Source: Dechloromonas aromatica (nom. nud.)
GTDB taxonomy: Bacteria > Pseudomonadota > Gammaproteobacteria > Burkholderiales > Rhodocyclaceae
DNA length: 64,000 nucleotides
NCBI GenBank assembly: GCA_017848965.1
Contig: JAFIHA010000049.1
Coordinates: 1 to 64,000, forward strand
Reading direction: 5' to 3'
Shown: positions 37,111-46,918 of the stretch, in pieces
How the letters are laid out: each line of letters starts with the position of its first letter
Numbering within the stretch: position 1 is the stretch's first letter
Translations under genes and position numbers: made by a program
Notes under the pieces: model-generated
Database searches by the model: none
What the model saw: the letters and a program-made list of their open reading frames with translations, nothing else
Told to the model about the DNA's origin: nothing

Positions 37111-37915
37111 ATCCGCCCCCCAGGGAAAAATCGGCCTGCATCGACGCTGCCGGATAGTCGAAATGCACCGGCCCGTCCGCCTCGGCATGCACGAACTGGT
37201 GCACGAAAGGGTCGCGCGAAGCGCGGATTTCATCCGGCGTCCCTTCGGCAACCACCCGGCCGCCGTTCAGGAAATAGATGTAATCGACGATCTGCAGCGA
37301 CTCCTGGACATCGTGCGTGACCATGATCGAGGTCGCTCCCAACGCGTCGTTCAGGGTCCGGATCAGGCGACCGATGACGCCGAGCGCGATCGGATCGAGG
37401 CCGGTGAAGGGCTCGTCGTACATGACCAGCATCGGGTCCAGGGCGATCGCCCGGGCCAGCGCCACCCGCCGCGCCATGCCGCCGGACAGCGAACCCGGCA
37501 TCAAGGCATGGGCGCCGCGCAGGCCAACGGCTTCCAGCTTCATCAGCACCAGGTCGCGGATCATCTCGTCGGAAAGATCGGTATGCTCGCGCAACGGAAA
37601 GGCCACGTTCTCGAACACCGACAGATCGGTGAACAAGGCACCGAACTGGAACAGCATCCCCATGCGTCGACGCAGTCGATAAAGCTCGGCCTCCGACATC
37701 TTGCTGACCACGGCATCGGCCAGCCGAACCGTTCCGCCACTGGGCCGCAATTGGCCGCCGATACAGCGCAGGAGGGTGGTCTTGCCGCAGCCGGAGCCGC
37801 CCATGATGGCCACCACCTTGCCGCGCGGGATGCGCATGTTGATCCCCTGCAGCACCGGCCGCCCATCATAGGTGAAATGTAGGTCTTCGATATTGACCAG
37901 GATGTTTTCCGACAA
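37094..37915 (-). CDS. mlaF: MlaF, ATPase of the phospholipid transporter
   Basis: 273-aa ABC ATPase: Walker A GGSGCGKTT, Q-loop MLFQFGALF, signature LSGGMARRV, Walker B LVMYDEPFTGLD, and SIMVTHDV. It powers retrograde (or anterograde, debated) phospholipid transport to keep the outer membrane asymmetric. The start is TTG 37915, the only in-frame start before the conserved sequence. A TAGAAT -10-like element lies about 30 bases upstream (37945-37950), with no good -35. It leads the mlaFEDACB operon. Confidence 0.95.
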   Translation of the reverse strand: MSENILVNIEDLHFTYDGRPVLQGINMRIPRGKVVAIMGGSGCGKTTLLRCIGGQLRPSGGTVRLADAVVSKMSEAELYRLRRRMGMLFQFGALFTDLSVFENVAFPLREHTDLSDEMIRDLVLMKLEAVGLRGAHALMPGSLSGGMARRVALARAIALDPMLVMYDEPFTGLDPIALGVIGRLIRTLNDALGATSIMVTHDVQESLQIVDYIYFLNGGRVVAEGTPDEIRASRDPFVHQFVHAEADGPVHFDYPAASMQADFSLGGGYAGAA

Positions 37916-38060
37916 CGCCTGCTTCCCCGCAAAAGATTGGCGGCATTCTAGCAGAACTCGCTATCGTCATTTCCTTGAAACAAAGACAAGGCGACCAAAA
38001 ACAAGATGACAAATAGATAATTTGCATCTAGCATCACGCAATCACCCCGTCCGGACTGCC

Positions 38061-39635
38061 ATGCTCAAATTCATGTCGCTCCTGTTCGCCATGGTTCCGC
38101 TGCTCTCCGCGTGCAGTGCGCCCGTTCCCCGGCAAGCGTTGGCCGGGCATCTGCATGCGCGCCCCAGCCCCAACAGCGGAGACATTCCCCCGATCATCGA
38201 ACAGATGAGTCCGCCACCGACAGGTCCCCAGACAGCGGCACAGCCCGCCCAGTACAGCGTCACGGTCGACCGCATCCCGGTACGCGACCTGCTGTTCGCG
38301 CTGGCCCGCGACGCCCACATCGACATCGATGTCGCCACAGAAATCGAAGGCAGGGTCACCCTCAACGCCCTGCACCAACCGTTGCCGGTGATCCTCGACC
38401 GGATCGCCCGACAGATTCCGCTCAATTTCGAATTTTCCGGCGACAGCCTGCTGATCCTGCCGGACAAGCCCTACCTCGCTCATTACCCGGTGGATTACGT
38501 GAACCTGGAGCGTAGCGTCACGACATCCGTCGCCAACAACATGCAGATCGGCGCATCGACCGGCAGCACCAATGCCGGCAATCTGTCCGCGACGCGCATC
38601 GAGAACGTCACTCGCCATCATTTCTGGGGTGCACTGAAAGCGGGCCTCGAACAATTGCTTGCCCAGACCGCCCCTGGCAGCGACAAACCCACCGCCACCC
38701 ACCAGTTGATCGTCAATGCCGAGGCCGGCATCGTTTCGGCAATCGCCACCCGCCGCCAGCACCGCCAGATTCGCAGCCTGATCGACCGGCTCGCCAACGC
38801 CGTAAGACGCCAGGTCCTGATCGAAGCGACCATCGTCGAAGTCGCCCTCAACGAAGGGCACGAACAAGGCATTGACTGGAGTTCGCTGGTCAGTGGCGGC
38901 ATCTTCGAACTTGCCGGCAATCCGTTGAAGACCGGCGTCAACCTGCGCTACGACCGCAACGGCAATCCGAAGGCTATGATCAGCCTGCTCGACCGCTTCG
39001 GCGACAGCCGGGTGCTGTCCAGTCCCCGCCTCTCCGTCCTCAACAACCAGACCGCCCTGCTCAAGGTCGTCGAAAACTACGTCTATTTCACCGTCAAGGC
39101 CGACACCACCACCACCGCCAACGTCGGCACCAGCGTCACCTACACGACCACACCACAGACGGTATCGGTCGGCCTGGTGATGGGCGTCACGCCGCAGGTG
39201 GCGGCCGACGACTCGGTGATCCTCAACATCCGCCCGACCATCACCAGTGTCGGCCGGGAAATCCCCGACCCCAACCCCGACCTGCGACGCAACGGGATAG
39301 AGAACCTGGTGCCGGTGATCCGCACCCGCGAGATCGAGTCGGTGATGCGCGTCGCCAACGGCCAGATCGCCGTCCTCGGCGGCCTGATGGAAGACGGCAT
39401 CGACCACCGCAACCAGCGTATACCGCTACTCGGCGAAATCCCCGGCGCCGGAGAGCTCTTCAGCAATCGCGACAACCGGGCGCACAAAACCGAACTGGTC
39501 ATTTTCCTGCGCCCCATTGTCATCCGGGAAACCAGCCTGAGCGGCGATTATTCCCGACAAGCCGACACCCTGCCGGACACCGGTTTCTTTCCATCGCCGC
39601 GACAGATTTCGCCAGCCGCGGGAGCGCCCCAGTGA
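38061..39635 (+). CDS. mshL: Secretin of the MSHA-like type IV pilus (MshL/PilQ family)
   Basis: 524-aa outer-membrane secretin lipoprotein. The signal MLKFMSLLFAMVPLLSAC ends in a lipobox, so lipidation at Cys18 (LLSAC) is expected. An N-terminal STN-like domain (IPVRDLLFALARDAHIDIDV) precedes the secretin domain, with VLSSPRLSVLNNQTALLKV, VTPQVAADDSVILNIRPTI and the closing GEIPGAGELFSNR..KTELVIFLRP. It forms the multimeric gate through which the pilus leaves the cell. It opens the pilus operon; a TTG at 38022 is a less likely start. Divergent from mlaF. Confidence 0.9.
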   Translation: MLKFMSLLFAMVPLLSACSAPVPRQALAGHLHARPSPNSGDIPPIIEQMSPPPTGPQTAAQPAQYSVTVDRIPVRDLLFALARDAHIDIDVATEIEGRVTLNALHQPLPVILDRIARQIPLNFEFSGDSLLILPDKPYLAHYPVDYVNLERSVTTSVANNMQIGASTGSTNAGNLSATRIENVTRHHFWGALKAGLEQLLAQTAPGSDKPTATHQLIVNAEAGIVSAIATRRQHRQIRSLIDRLANAVRRQVLIEATIVEVALNEGHEQGIDWSSLVSGGIFELAGNPLKTGVNLRYDRNGNPKAMISLLDRFGDSRVLSSPRLSVLNNQTALLKVVENYVYFTVKADTTTTANVGTSVTYTTTPQTVSVGLVMGVTPQVAADDSVILNIRPTITSVGREIPDPNPDLRRNGIENLVPVIRTREIESVMRVANGQIAVLGGLMEDGIDHRNQRIPLLGEIPGAGELFSNRDNRAHKTELVIFLRPIVIRETSLSGDYSRQADTLPDTGFFPSPRQISPAAGAPQ

Positions 39636-40072
39636 AAACCCTCGCCACCCTCTTCCTCACGCTACTCTCGATACACGGCGTCCGTGCTGGTGAGCCAATT
39701 CACCTCGGCTTCGTCGAGCACGCCAATCGACAACTGACGCAGTTGCCCCTGAGCGAACGTGAAAGCCATTTGCGCACGATGATCGCCGAGTTTCCCGGTG
39801 AAGCCGCATTGCACTTTCGACTCGGCAATCTGCTGGCCGAACAGCGCCGCTGGCCGGAAGCCCGCTTCGCCTATGCCCAGGCGAACCAGCTCGACCCCGG
39901 GCATCCGGATATCCACCACAACCTGGCGATAGCCCTGGATCATCTCGAACAGTTCGCCGACGCCAGCCGCCACTACCGCGCCGCGCTCGACGCCGCAGCC
40001 CGGAGCCAGCACCGGTTCCGTGCCGCACCGCTGCAACAGCGCCTGCACAAACTGGAGGCGTACCGGCAATGA
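39632..40072 (+). CDS. TPR-repeat protein of the MSHA-like operon (MshN-like position)
   Basis: 146-aa protein with a signal peptide (KTLATLFLTLLSIHGVRAG) and two to three TPR-like helices: ALHFRLGNLLAEQRRWPEAR, FAYAQANQLDPGHPDIHHNL, AIALDHLEQFADASRHYR. It is much shorter than Vibrio MshN, but holds the same place between the secretin and the ATPase. It may help secretin assembly or pilus dynamics in the periplasm (inference). GTG 39632 overlaps the secretin stop (GTGA). Confidence 0.75.
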   Translation: MKTLATLFLTLLSIHGVRAGEPIHLGFVEHANRQLTQLPLSERESHLRTMIAEFPGEAALHFRLGNLLAEQRRWPEARFAYAQANQLDPGHPDIHHNLAIALDHLEQFADASRHYRAALDAAARSQHRFRAAPLQQRLHKLEAYRQ

Positions 40073-41673
40073 CCGCCCAGCCGATCGGCAAACAACTGCT
40101 CAAGGCCGGCCTGATCAACGAGGATCAGTTACGCATCGCCCTCCTTGAGCAGCGCAAAAGTGGCTGCCGTCTGGGCAAGCAACTGGCCAAGCTGGGATTC
40201 GCCGCCGACAACGCCATTCACGACATACTGGCACGCCACCTCGGCGTCGAACGTTACGACCCGGGCCGACATACGATCAGCCGCGAAGCGATTCTTCTCG
40301 TCCCTTCCGAGACCGCCAGGCAGCACCGCCTGCTGCCGATCGCCATTGAGCGGGAGCAGCGACGCTGGCGCCTGGCGCTGGCCTCGCCGCAAGACCCCGG
40401 CGCGCTCGAAAGCGTGCGCCGCCACACGCCCGCCGGCCTCTCGGCGGAAATCCTGCTCGCCAGCGAGGGCGAAATCGAAAGCGCCCTCGACCTGCATTAC
40501 GGCCATGCGCTGGCCATCGAAAACCTCCTCGGCGAATTCGAAGGCAGCGGCAAGATCGCTTCGCTGCACGGCGACTCGCCGGCAGTCCGGCTGATCGACG
40601 CACTGCTCGGCGACGCCGTCCGCCGTCATGCCTCGGACCTCCACTTCGCCCCCGAGCTGGCCTGCCTGCGTATACGCTACCGCATCGATGGCATCCTGCG
40701 GACGATCCGCATCCTGCACAAATCGACCTGGCCGCCGCTGGCCAGCCGCCTGAAAATCCTTGCCGGCATGAACATCGCGGAAACCCGCGCGGCACAGGAC
40801 GGACACTTCTGCCGGCCGATCGGCGGTCGGGAGATCGACTTCCGGGTTGCCGCCCAACCGACCATCCACGGGGAAAACATCGTCCTGCGCATCCTCGACC
40901 GGCAAAAAGGCATCGTCCCGCTCGAATCCCTCGGCATCGGCGAGAACGAACTGCAACGCATCGAAACCATGCTGGCCCGCCCGGAAGGACTGCTTCTCGT
41001 CACCGGTCCGACCGGCAGTGGCAAGACGACCACGCTTTACTCGCTGATCAACCGGCTCAACCACGATGGCGTCAATATCATGACGCTCGAGGACCCGGTC
41101 GAATACCCTTTGCCCCTGCTGCGCCAGACCTCGCTCTCCGACAACATCAAACTGGATTTTGCCGGCGGCATCCGTTCCATGCTCCGCCAGGACCCGGACA
41201 TCGTCCTGATCGGCGAAATCCGCGATGCCGAAACCGCCGCCATGGCGCTACGCGCCACCCTGACCGGCCACCGTGTCTTCGCCACCCTGCACGCCGGTAG
41301 TGCAATATCAGCACTCTCCCGCCTGCGCGAACTCGGCATCGACCCCCGCCAGTTGCACGGCAACCTTTCCGGCATCATTGCCCAGCGCCTGCTTCGTCGC
41401 CGCTGCCCGTCCTGCACGACAGCCACGCCGGAGCGGGATTGCCCGCGCTGCGGCGGCAGCGGCTACAACGGCCGTCTCGCCCTCCTGGAAATTCTCCGCA
41501 TCGATGCCGGACTCGACCTGTTGCTCGCCGACGCTGCCAGTCCGGCGCAACTGCTGGCCGAAGCCCGGCGCCGCGGCTTTGCCAGCCTGGCCGAGAACGG
41601 ACTGCAACTGGTCGATGCCGGTGTGACGACGCGCGCCGAAGTGGCTCGGGTCGTCGACCTGAGCGAATATTAA
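40069..41673 (+). CDS. mshE: Type IV pilus extension ATPase (MshE/GspE family)
   Basis: 534-aa hexameric ATPase. The N-terminal MshEN-like domain (1-65) includes RLGKQLAKLGF. The core carries Walker A GPTGSGKTT (313-321), Walker B DIVLIGEIRDAETA and His box GHRVFATLHAG. A tetracysteine zinc motif follows (RRCPSCTTATPERDCPRCGG), matching PilB/MshE and not the retraction ATPase PilT. It polymerises pilin at the inner membrane and, from the MshEN domain, could respond to c-di-GMP. ATG 40069 overlaps the TPR stop (ATGA). Confidence 0.93.
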   Translation: MTAQPIGKQLLKAGLINEDQLRIALLEQRKSGCRLGKQLAKLGFAADNAIHDILARHLGVERYDPGRHTISREAILLVPSETARQHRLLPIAIEREQRRWRLALASPQDPGALESVRRHTPAGLSAEILLASEGEIESALDLHYGHALAIENLLGEFEGSGKIASLHGDSPAVRLIDALLGDAVRRHASDLHFAPELACLRIRYRIDGILRTIRILHKSTWPPLASRLKILAGMNIAETRAAQDGHFCRPIGGREIDFRVAAQPTIHGENIVLRILDRQKGIVPLESLGIGENELQRIETMLARPEGLLLVTGPTGSGKTTTLYSLINRLNHDGVNIMTLEDPVEYPLPLLRQTSLSDNIKLDFAGGIRSMLRQDPDIVLIGEIRDAETAAMALRATLTGHRVFATLHAGSAISALSRLRELGIDPRQLHGNLSGIIAQRLLRRRCPSCTTATPERDCPRCGGSGYNGRLALLEILRIDAGLDLLLADAASPAQLLAEARRRGFASLAENGLQLVDAGVTTRAEVARVVDLSEY

Positions 41674-42869
41674 TGACGCGCCGCTACCGCTTCCAGGCAC
41701 TGGATGCCAACCAGCAACTGGTACACGGGCAGATGAACGCCACAGACCCGGACGAACTGGCGCGGCTGTTGCGCCAGCATGATCTGGACCTGCTCCTGGC
41801 CCGCCGGATTCCAGCCTTGAACCAGCGCAAGCTGGCGCGCCGGGAACTGATCGATTTCTGCTTCCATCTCGAACAGCTACTGACGGCGGGCATTTCACTG
41901 CTCGACGCACTCGACGACCTGGCCGCGGGTGGTTCAAGCAAGCCACTGCGCCATCTCTACCGCGGGATTGCCGATGAACTACGCAGCGGCAAATCCTTTT
42001 CTGCCGCACTGCCAGGAGAAATCACCCGCAGCGACGCGAGTTTCGCCGGTATCGTCCGCGCCGGCGAACTCAGCGGCCGGCTCGCCGAAACCCTCGGCCG
42101 CCTCGGCAGCAGCCTGCGCCAGGCAGAGGCCCTGGCCAGCGCCACTCGCAAGCTCCTCACCTACCCCTTGCTCGCCGCAACGCTCGTTCTCACGGCCTGC
42201 CTCTTCCTGATGTTCTTCCTGGTGCCACAGATTCGCAGTTTCCTCGGTAATGCAGTGACCGATCTGCCGTGGTACACCCGCTTGCTGTTCTCGCTGTCGA
42301 CACTGCTGCAGGAGCACTGGGCAATCCTCCTGGCAACGCCGCCGCTGCTCGCACTCGCCGCCATCATCGCCATCCGGCAGCACCCTGCCTGGCACGAAGC
42401 CTGGCACCGACTGTTGCTGCACATCCCCCTGCTCGGCGAAATCCAGCGCAAACTGCTGGTCGCCCGCCTCGCCGATCTGCTGGCCATGCTCTACGCCAGC
42501 GGCGTTCCCCTCCTCGAAGCCCTCGAACTGCTGCCTCAGTCGATCAGCAATCGCGCTGTCGCCCGGGCGGTGACACAGGTCCATCATCTGGTCGAACAGG
42601 GCGAAGCATTGTCCGGCGCCTTTTCCCGACACGACATTTTCCCCGGCCTGTTGACCCGGATGCTCGAAACCGGCGAACGCACAGGCCGCCTCGACGCCTC
42701 GCTGAACAATCTCGCCGGCATCTACGAGCAGGAAGCCCGCGCCACCATCGGCACCCTGCAGGCGCTGATCGAACCCGCCCTGACCCTGAGCATCGGCATC
42801 CTCCTCGGCTGGATGATGCTGGCCACCCTGCAGCCGATTTACGACATCGTCGAACAGGTGGCACGGTGA
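41673..42869 (+). CDS. mshG: Type IV pilus inner-membrane platform protein (MshG/PilC, GspF family)
   Basis: 398-aa platform protein with two GspF domains (about 60-180 and 265-385) and three membrane helices. Features are FCFHLEQLLTAGISLLDAL, FAGIVRAGELSGRLAETL, LADLLAMLYASGVPLLEAL and GLLTRMLETGERTGRLDASL. ATG 41673 shares one base with the mshE stop (TAATG). The protein couples ATPase motion to pilin insertion. The longer open frame upstream lies inside mshE. Confidence 0.93.
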   Translation: MTRRYRFQALDANQQLVHGQMNATDPDELARLLRQHDLDLLLARRIPALNQRKLARRELIDFCFHLEQLLTAGISLLDALDDLAAGGSSKPLRHLYRGIADELRSGKSFSAALPGEITRSDASFAGIVRAGELSGRLAETLGRLGSSLRQAEALASATRKLLTYPLLAATLVLTACLFLMFFLVPQIRSFLGNAVTDLPWYTRLLFSLSTLLQEHWAILLATPPLLALAAIIAIRQHPAWHEAWHRLLLHIPLLGEIQRKLLVARLADLLAMLYASGVPLLEALELLPQSISNRAVARAVTQVHHLVEQGEALSGAFSRHDIFPGLLTRMLETGERTGRLDASLNNLAGIYEQEARATIGTLQALIEPALTLSIGILLGWMMLATLQPIYDIVEQVAR

Positions 42870-44200
42870 AGCCAATGCTCCGCCTCCACCTCGGCGATCA
42901 GGCGCTTGGCGCCTGGATCGTGCGGCGAGGCGAACCACACCAGATCGGCGAGTTCCCGGAAACGCCATCCGGGCATGACGAATTTTCCCGTTTTCTAAAC
43001 CGGCAACCGGCGGCCGGCCATCTCCTGCTGCTCGACCACGCCGCCCCACGCCTGATTGCCGAAACCCTCCCGACGGCGGGTTTCCTCGCCAATCGCCGGA
43101 TGCTCGCGCTGCGCCTCGAACGTCTTTACCCCGACACCCGTTGGCGTTGTGCCATTCGCTTGCCGGCGCCTGCCGCTACCAGCCGCTCGATCGCCTTCCT
43201 CGCCTTGCCGGAAACCCCTGCCCTGCAAGGCTGGCTGGACGACCTCGCCGCGGCGTCGATCAGTCCACGGGGAATCCATTGCGCGCCACTGCTGCTGGCG
43301 CCGTTCCTTGCCCGCCGTCAGCAACTGACAGCCCGCCTGCTGGTGGTCAGCCAGCACGACCAGGCCATCCGGCTCTGCCTCCTGCAGCAAGGCCGACCCG
43401 CCGCACTCGCTCAGGAAGCGCATGTGCAACCCGAACGCATCCCGGAAGCGATTGCCCACTTCCACCACCACATTTGCCTTTCCGGCACGACAAAAGCCCC
43501 CACCATCCCCCTCTGCCTGCTCGGCACCGCCGAATGGCAGGAGCAGATCGAAGTCCCGGGCAAACCGCTACGCATCGTCACCCGATACGCCGACAGCAAC
43601 ATTGACCTGCTGGCCCTGCCAGCCTGGCGCTGGCCGCGCCGCCGGTTTCCACCGCCCGCGTTGCCGCACCCAAACCACCGGCGAATCGCTCGCGCCCTGT
43701 GGCTGGCCGGTAGTGTCGCCAGCATCGGTGGCCTGGCGCTTACGCTGGCCACGCAATCGACGCTGGAAACGCGGAATGCCGAAATCGACCGTACCCGCTC
43801 CCGCCTGCGGTCGCTCGAACAGGCAAGCCGGGAACTGGAGAGCAAGGCCAGGCAGCTTGGCCTGACAACTGCGCAGATGCCACACCTGGCGGGCGAGCGG
43901 AAGCACCTCGGCGCCCGGCGTGATGACTTCGCCAACAGCCTTCGGCAACTCGCCGCCGCACTCGACGAAACACCCGGGATCGATCTTGACGCGCTCGAAT
44001 GGAGCGCAGCCGATCTGGAGGCAGCGGGCGAAGCCTGGCAGATGCAACTCGGTGGGCGGCTGTCGGCGGACACCGCAGCAACGCCGGCCAGCCTGCAGGG
44101 GCTAAGCGAGCGCTTGCGCAGCCGCGGCATGCGGGCTGTTGTCAGCACAGCCCCCGGCTCCGCCAACTTCTCGCTACGCCTGACGGCGGATCGGAAGTGA
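42866..44200 (+). CDS. PilM/PilN-type fused assembly protein (MshI-like)
   Basis: 444-aa protein. The N-terminal part (1-270) resembles PilM/MshI, the actin-like cytoplasmic component, with weak ATP-site motifs and an SRSIAFLALPE strand. The C-terminal part has a membrane helix (ARALWLAGSVASIGGLALTL) and a coiled-coil then ferredoxin-like region as in PilN. Alignment-subcomplex proteins are usually separate genes; here they appear fused. GTG 42866 overlaps the mshG stop (GTGA); an ATG at 42875 is also possible. The sequence is divergent, so the assignment leans on order and topology. Confidence 0.72.
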   Translation: MKPMLRLHLGDQALGAWIVRRGEPHQIGEFPETPSGHDEFSRFLNRQPAAGHLLLLDHAAPRLIAETLPTAGFLANRRMLALRLERLYPDTRWRCAIRLPAPAATSRSIAFLALPETPALQGWLDDLAAASISPRGIHCAPLLLAPFLARRQQLTARLLVVSQHDQAIRLCLLQQGRPAALAQEAHVQPERIPEAIAHFHHHICLSGTTKAPTIPLCLLGTAEWQEQIEVPGKPLRIVTRYADSNIDLLALPAWRWPRRRFPPPALPHPNHRRIARALWLAGSVASIGGLALTLATQSTLETRNAEIDRTRSRLRSLEQASRELESKARQLGLTTAQMPHLAGERKHLGARRDDFANSLRQLAAALDETPGIDLDALEWSAADLEAAGEAWQMQLGGRLSADTAATPASLQGLSERLRSRGMRAVVSTAPGSANFSLRLTADRK

Positions 44201-44700
44201 AGCACTGGCTCGCCATCGCCTTCGTCTACCGCCAGCCGCTGCTCTTCTGCGGCGGGGCCTTGCTGGCCGGCGCGACGGCCGTGCTCTACGCCGAACAACA
44301 GCTTGACGCCGCCAGCAGCAGACTCGCCGCACTCCAGCAGCAGGCCGCCCAAACGACGCAACGCCTCGCCGAATTGCGCGGTGCCGCCGCCGCATTCGAC
44401 GGGCTGGCGCTCGCTGCTACGGCACCGAATGACCTTTTGGCCGCTATCGCATCAGCCCAGGACCTTGCAATCGAAACCCGCCCCCAACGAGAAACTTTAG
44501 CCGGAGACTGGCGCACCAGCGAATTTCGCCTGCACGGCCCACTGTTGCACGAAGAAATCCTGCTCGACATCGTCGATCGCTGGAGCCGGCTGTCGGCGTT
44601 CCAGCACCAGCTTCATCACTGCGCGCTCCACCGGCAAGCGGCACGCCTGTTTGCCGATTGCCAGTTCGTGCAGCTCCTGCCGAGCGGCTCGACCCGATGA
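44197..44700 (+). CDS. PilO/MshJ-like assembly protein
   Basis: 167-aa bitopic protein: N-terminal membrane helix (QPLLFCGGALLAGATAVLYA), a coiled coil (AEQQLDAASSRLAALQQQAAQ) and a small periplasmic domain. Topology and gene position after the PilN-like protein match PilO/MshJ, which partner PilN in the alignment subcomplex. GTG 44197 overlaps the preceding stop (GTGA). Sequence similarity alone would be weak. Confidence 0.7.
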   Translation: MKHWLAIAFVYRQPLLFCGGALLAGATAVLYAEQQLDAASSRLAALQQQAAQTTQRLAELRGAAAAFDGLALAATAPNDLLAAIASAQDLAIETRPQRETLAGDWRTSEFRLHGPLLHEEILLDIVDRWSRLSAFQHQLHHCALHRQAARLFADCQFVQLLPSGSTR

Positions 44701-45008
44701 TAAGGCTGCTTTGCCTGCTCCTGCTGGGGGCCGCGCAGAACTGCCGGGCCGAGCCACTGGGGCGGCTGTTCTTCACCCCCGAACAACGCCGTCTGCTGGA
44801 GCAGGCCCCGGTAGCAGCGCCAGCACTGGCGCCCGGCCGTCTCGACGGCATCGTCGTCGGCAGCACGGGCCTGAATCTGCGCTGGGTCGACGGCCAACTC
44901 GACACCGACGCAAACAGCGGCCGGAAGGTCGGCGACAGCATGCGGCAGCCCCTGCTGCCACCCGGCAACCTGCATGTCGGCACCGCCGCGGAGGAAGGCA
45001 TGAAATGA
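44697..45008 (+). CDS. Small periplasmic protein, MshK/PilP-like position
   Basis: 103-aa protein with a signal peptide (MIRLLCLLLLGAAQNCRA). The mature part has a short strand-rich C-terminal region: LDGIVVGSTGLNLRWVDGQL, then a polar tail. PilP/MshK and GspC homology regions have this kind of small all-beta unit, and gene order fits, so I infer a link between the alignment complex and the secretin. The start at 44697 overlaps the PilO-like stop (ATGA). Confidence 0.6.
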   Translation: MIRLLCLLLLGAAQNCRAEPLGRLFFTPEQRRLLEQAPVAAPALAPGRLDGIVVGSTGLNLRWVDGQLDTDANSGRKVGDSMRQPLLPPGNLHVGTAAEEGMK

Positions 45009-46918
45009 GACACCAGTCCGGCTTCGCGCTGTTCGCCCCACTGCTGCTGGGCGCTTTCGCCGCAGCGGGCTGGCTGCAGCACAAACCGCCGCCGCGACAG
45101 GCCGAGCAAGCCCGCCAGGCCCGTGCCCTGGCTGCCGCGCGCGAGGCCCTGATCGCCCGCGCCGCGAACGACGCCAACCGTCCCGGCAGCCTCCCCTGCC
45201 CCGACCAGAGCACCGACAGTACCGGCTTTGCCAACCACCCTGGCGATGGCAAGGCCGACATGCTGGTCGGCAATCACTGCCCGAGCTATCTTGGGCGCCT
45301 GCCCTGGATCACGCTGGACATGCCGCCCCCCCGCGATCGGGCGCAGGAGATCCTCTGGTACGTGCTCGCCCCGGGCCTGCGCGACGACGACAGCGCCGAA
45401 CCGATCAACAGCAGCACTGCCACCGAACTGATCCATGCCGGGCACAGCGAGGTCGCCGCCCTGCTCATCGCAGCGGGGCCACCGCTGGCGCGGCAGGAGC
45501 GGCCTTCGCACACGCCGGGTGATTACCTCGAAGGCTGGCTCGAAAACTCGCCGACGCGAACCTATTGGGCTAACACCAGCCCGAGCAACGATCAGATTTT
45601 GATCATCCACCGAGACGAAGTGATGGCAATGGTCATGCGCCGGGTCGCCCAGTCGCTTCGCCACTGCCTGCAAGCCCACGCTGCCAGCAGCGGGCGCTTT
45701 CCCTGGCCGTCCCCGTTTGCCGCGGCGAACGGGGACGGCTGGCAGGGTGCGCGCTTCGGACGTATCCCGCTGAGCCAGCCGGAGGACAGTGCGGAAAAAC
45801 GCCTGGCCGAGATTCGGGCGCACTATCAGGAAAGCATCGCCGCGCTTGCCGCGGCCGGCGACCCGGCACACCGCCAGGAAGCACTGAACCGCCTGGCGAC
45901 AGCGAGCGCCTGGAGCGCCAACTGGCTGCGCAGCCAGCGCCTGGTCGGCGAAACGTTCAAGCGCCTGAGCGACGCTACCACCACCCCGCTCGCGGACCTC
46001 GCCCAGAAAATCGCCAATGCCCTGAACGCCGGCAAACTTCCTGCCAGCGACGGCGCGGCGATCCGTCTGGCAAGCACACAAGCCCTGCCGCCGCTTGCCG
46101 CGCTGGGCGAAGCCCTGCCGCGCTACGGGCTCGACGCCCTCGCCTGGAACGCACTGCACACGGGGAACCCGCCTCCGCCGGAAACGCTGCTACCAACGCT
46201 GGCCGGTGCGGTGACCGACCTGCAAGCGCGCAGCACAGAGTTCGCCGGGCTCGACACGGCACAGCCCCGCCCGAGCACTGAACGCCTGCTGGCCGCGCTG
46301 GCGGCCATCCAGCCGGCACTCGGCGCCAACCTCGAGTTGGCCCGCCTGATCGACACACAGGGCCACGCCCTGGGCGACGAATCCGCCCCGATCGAAGCGC
46401 TGCTCGACACGCTACGCCGCCAGGCCATCGCCGATACGGTCAAGAACCTGGCGACGTTTAACGAACTGCCGACCGAGAAAAACCGGCAAATCGCCGATCG
46501 ATCGCTTGCCGACACGCTCTCCCTGGCCAGGCAGGTAGCGAGCGCTCTCGACAACATGACGAGCCTGAGCGGTGCCCAGCCAGCCACCGCCTGGCCGATG
46601 GTCTGGGCGGCGGGCGAATGCGATTTTCTGACGGAGCCGACCGGCTGGTGGAACAACAATGCCTGGCACGACAGTCTCTTTTACCAGGTCAGCGACCCGC
46701 TCGCCCCGCACCTTGGAAACCTGACCATCCCGGGCAGGCAAGGTCTGCCACTGCTGGTGATCGCCGCCGGCCGGCCGCTGCAAGGGCAACACCGCCCCAG
46801 CGCCAGGATCGAGGACTATCTCGAAGGCAGCAATGCCGACGCCAGCCGCAACGGCTTAGCACTGACCCCGTCTCCCACTTTCTCGATCGACCAGGGCAAT
46901 GACCGGATCGCTTACTGA
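45005..46918 (+). CDS. Very large pilin-like (tip-type) protein with a duplicated domain
   Basis: 637-aa protein. The start MRHQSG|FALFAPLLLGAFAAA looks like a prepilin leader and helix, but residue 5 of the mature chain is alanine, not glutamate; this absence is known for GspK-type tip pseudopilins. A pilin-like domain with LPCP (63-66), CP (92-93) and LGRLPWITL is followed by IAAGPPL and DYLEG (about 156-177). A related segment recurs at the C-terminus (about 558-610: VIAAGRPL, then DYLEG). Between them is a long helical insert (about 205-540). It overlaps the preceding stop (ATGA). Function is inferred: pilus tip or adhesin; no close family recognised. Confidence 0.65.
   Translation: MRHQSGFALFAPLLLGAFAAAGWLQHKPPPRQAEQARQARALAAAREALIARAANDANRPGSLPCPDQSTDSTGFANHPGDGKADMLVGNHCPSYLGRLPWITLDMPPPRDRAQEILWYVLAPGLRDDDSAEPINSSTATELIHAGHSEVAALLIAAGPPLARQERPSHTPGDYLEGWLENSPTRTYWANTSPSNDQILIIHRDEVMAMVMRRVAQSLRHCLQAHAASSGRFPWPSPFAAANGDGWQGARFGRIPLSQPEDSAEKRLAEIRAHYQESIAALAAAGDPAHRQEALNRLATASAWSANWLRSQRLVGETFKRLSDATTTPLADLAQKIANALNAGKLPASDGAAIRLASTQALPPLAALGEALPRYGLDALAWNALHTGNPPPPETLLPTLAGAVTDLQARSTEFAGLDTAQPRPSTERLLAALAAIQPALGANLELARLIDTQGHALGDESAPIEALLDTLRRQAIADTVKNLATFNELPTEKNRQIADRSLADTLSLARQVASALDNMTSLSGAQPATAWPMVWAAGECDFLTEPTGWWNNNAWHDSLFYQVSDPLAPHLGNLTIPGRQGLPLLVIAAGRPLQGQHRPSARIEDYLEGSNADASRNGLALTPSPTFSIDQGNDRIAY

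Noticed and set aside
44444-46159. 571-aa minus-strand frame across the pilus operon
   Set aside because: Lies opposite translationally coupled plus-strand genes with real pilin features; the protein is low-complexity R/G/A-rich.
46899-46918. Frameshift between the large pilin-like gene and the minor pilin gene
   Set aside because: Both have their own complete prepilin-type starts; the 20-base overlap is a normal coupled junction.
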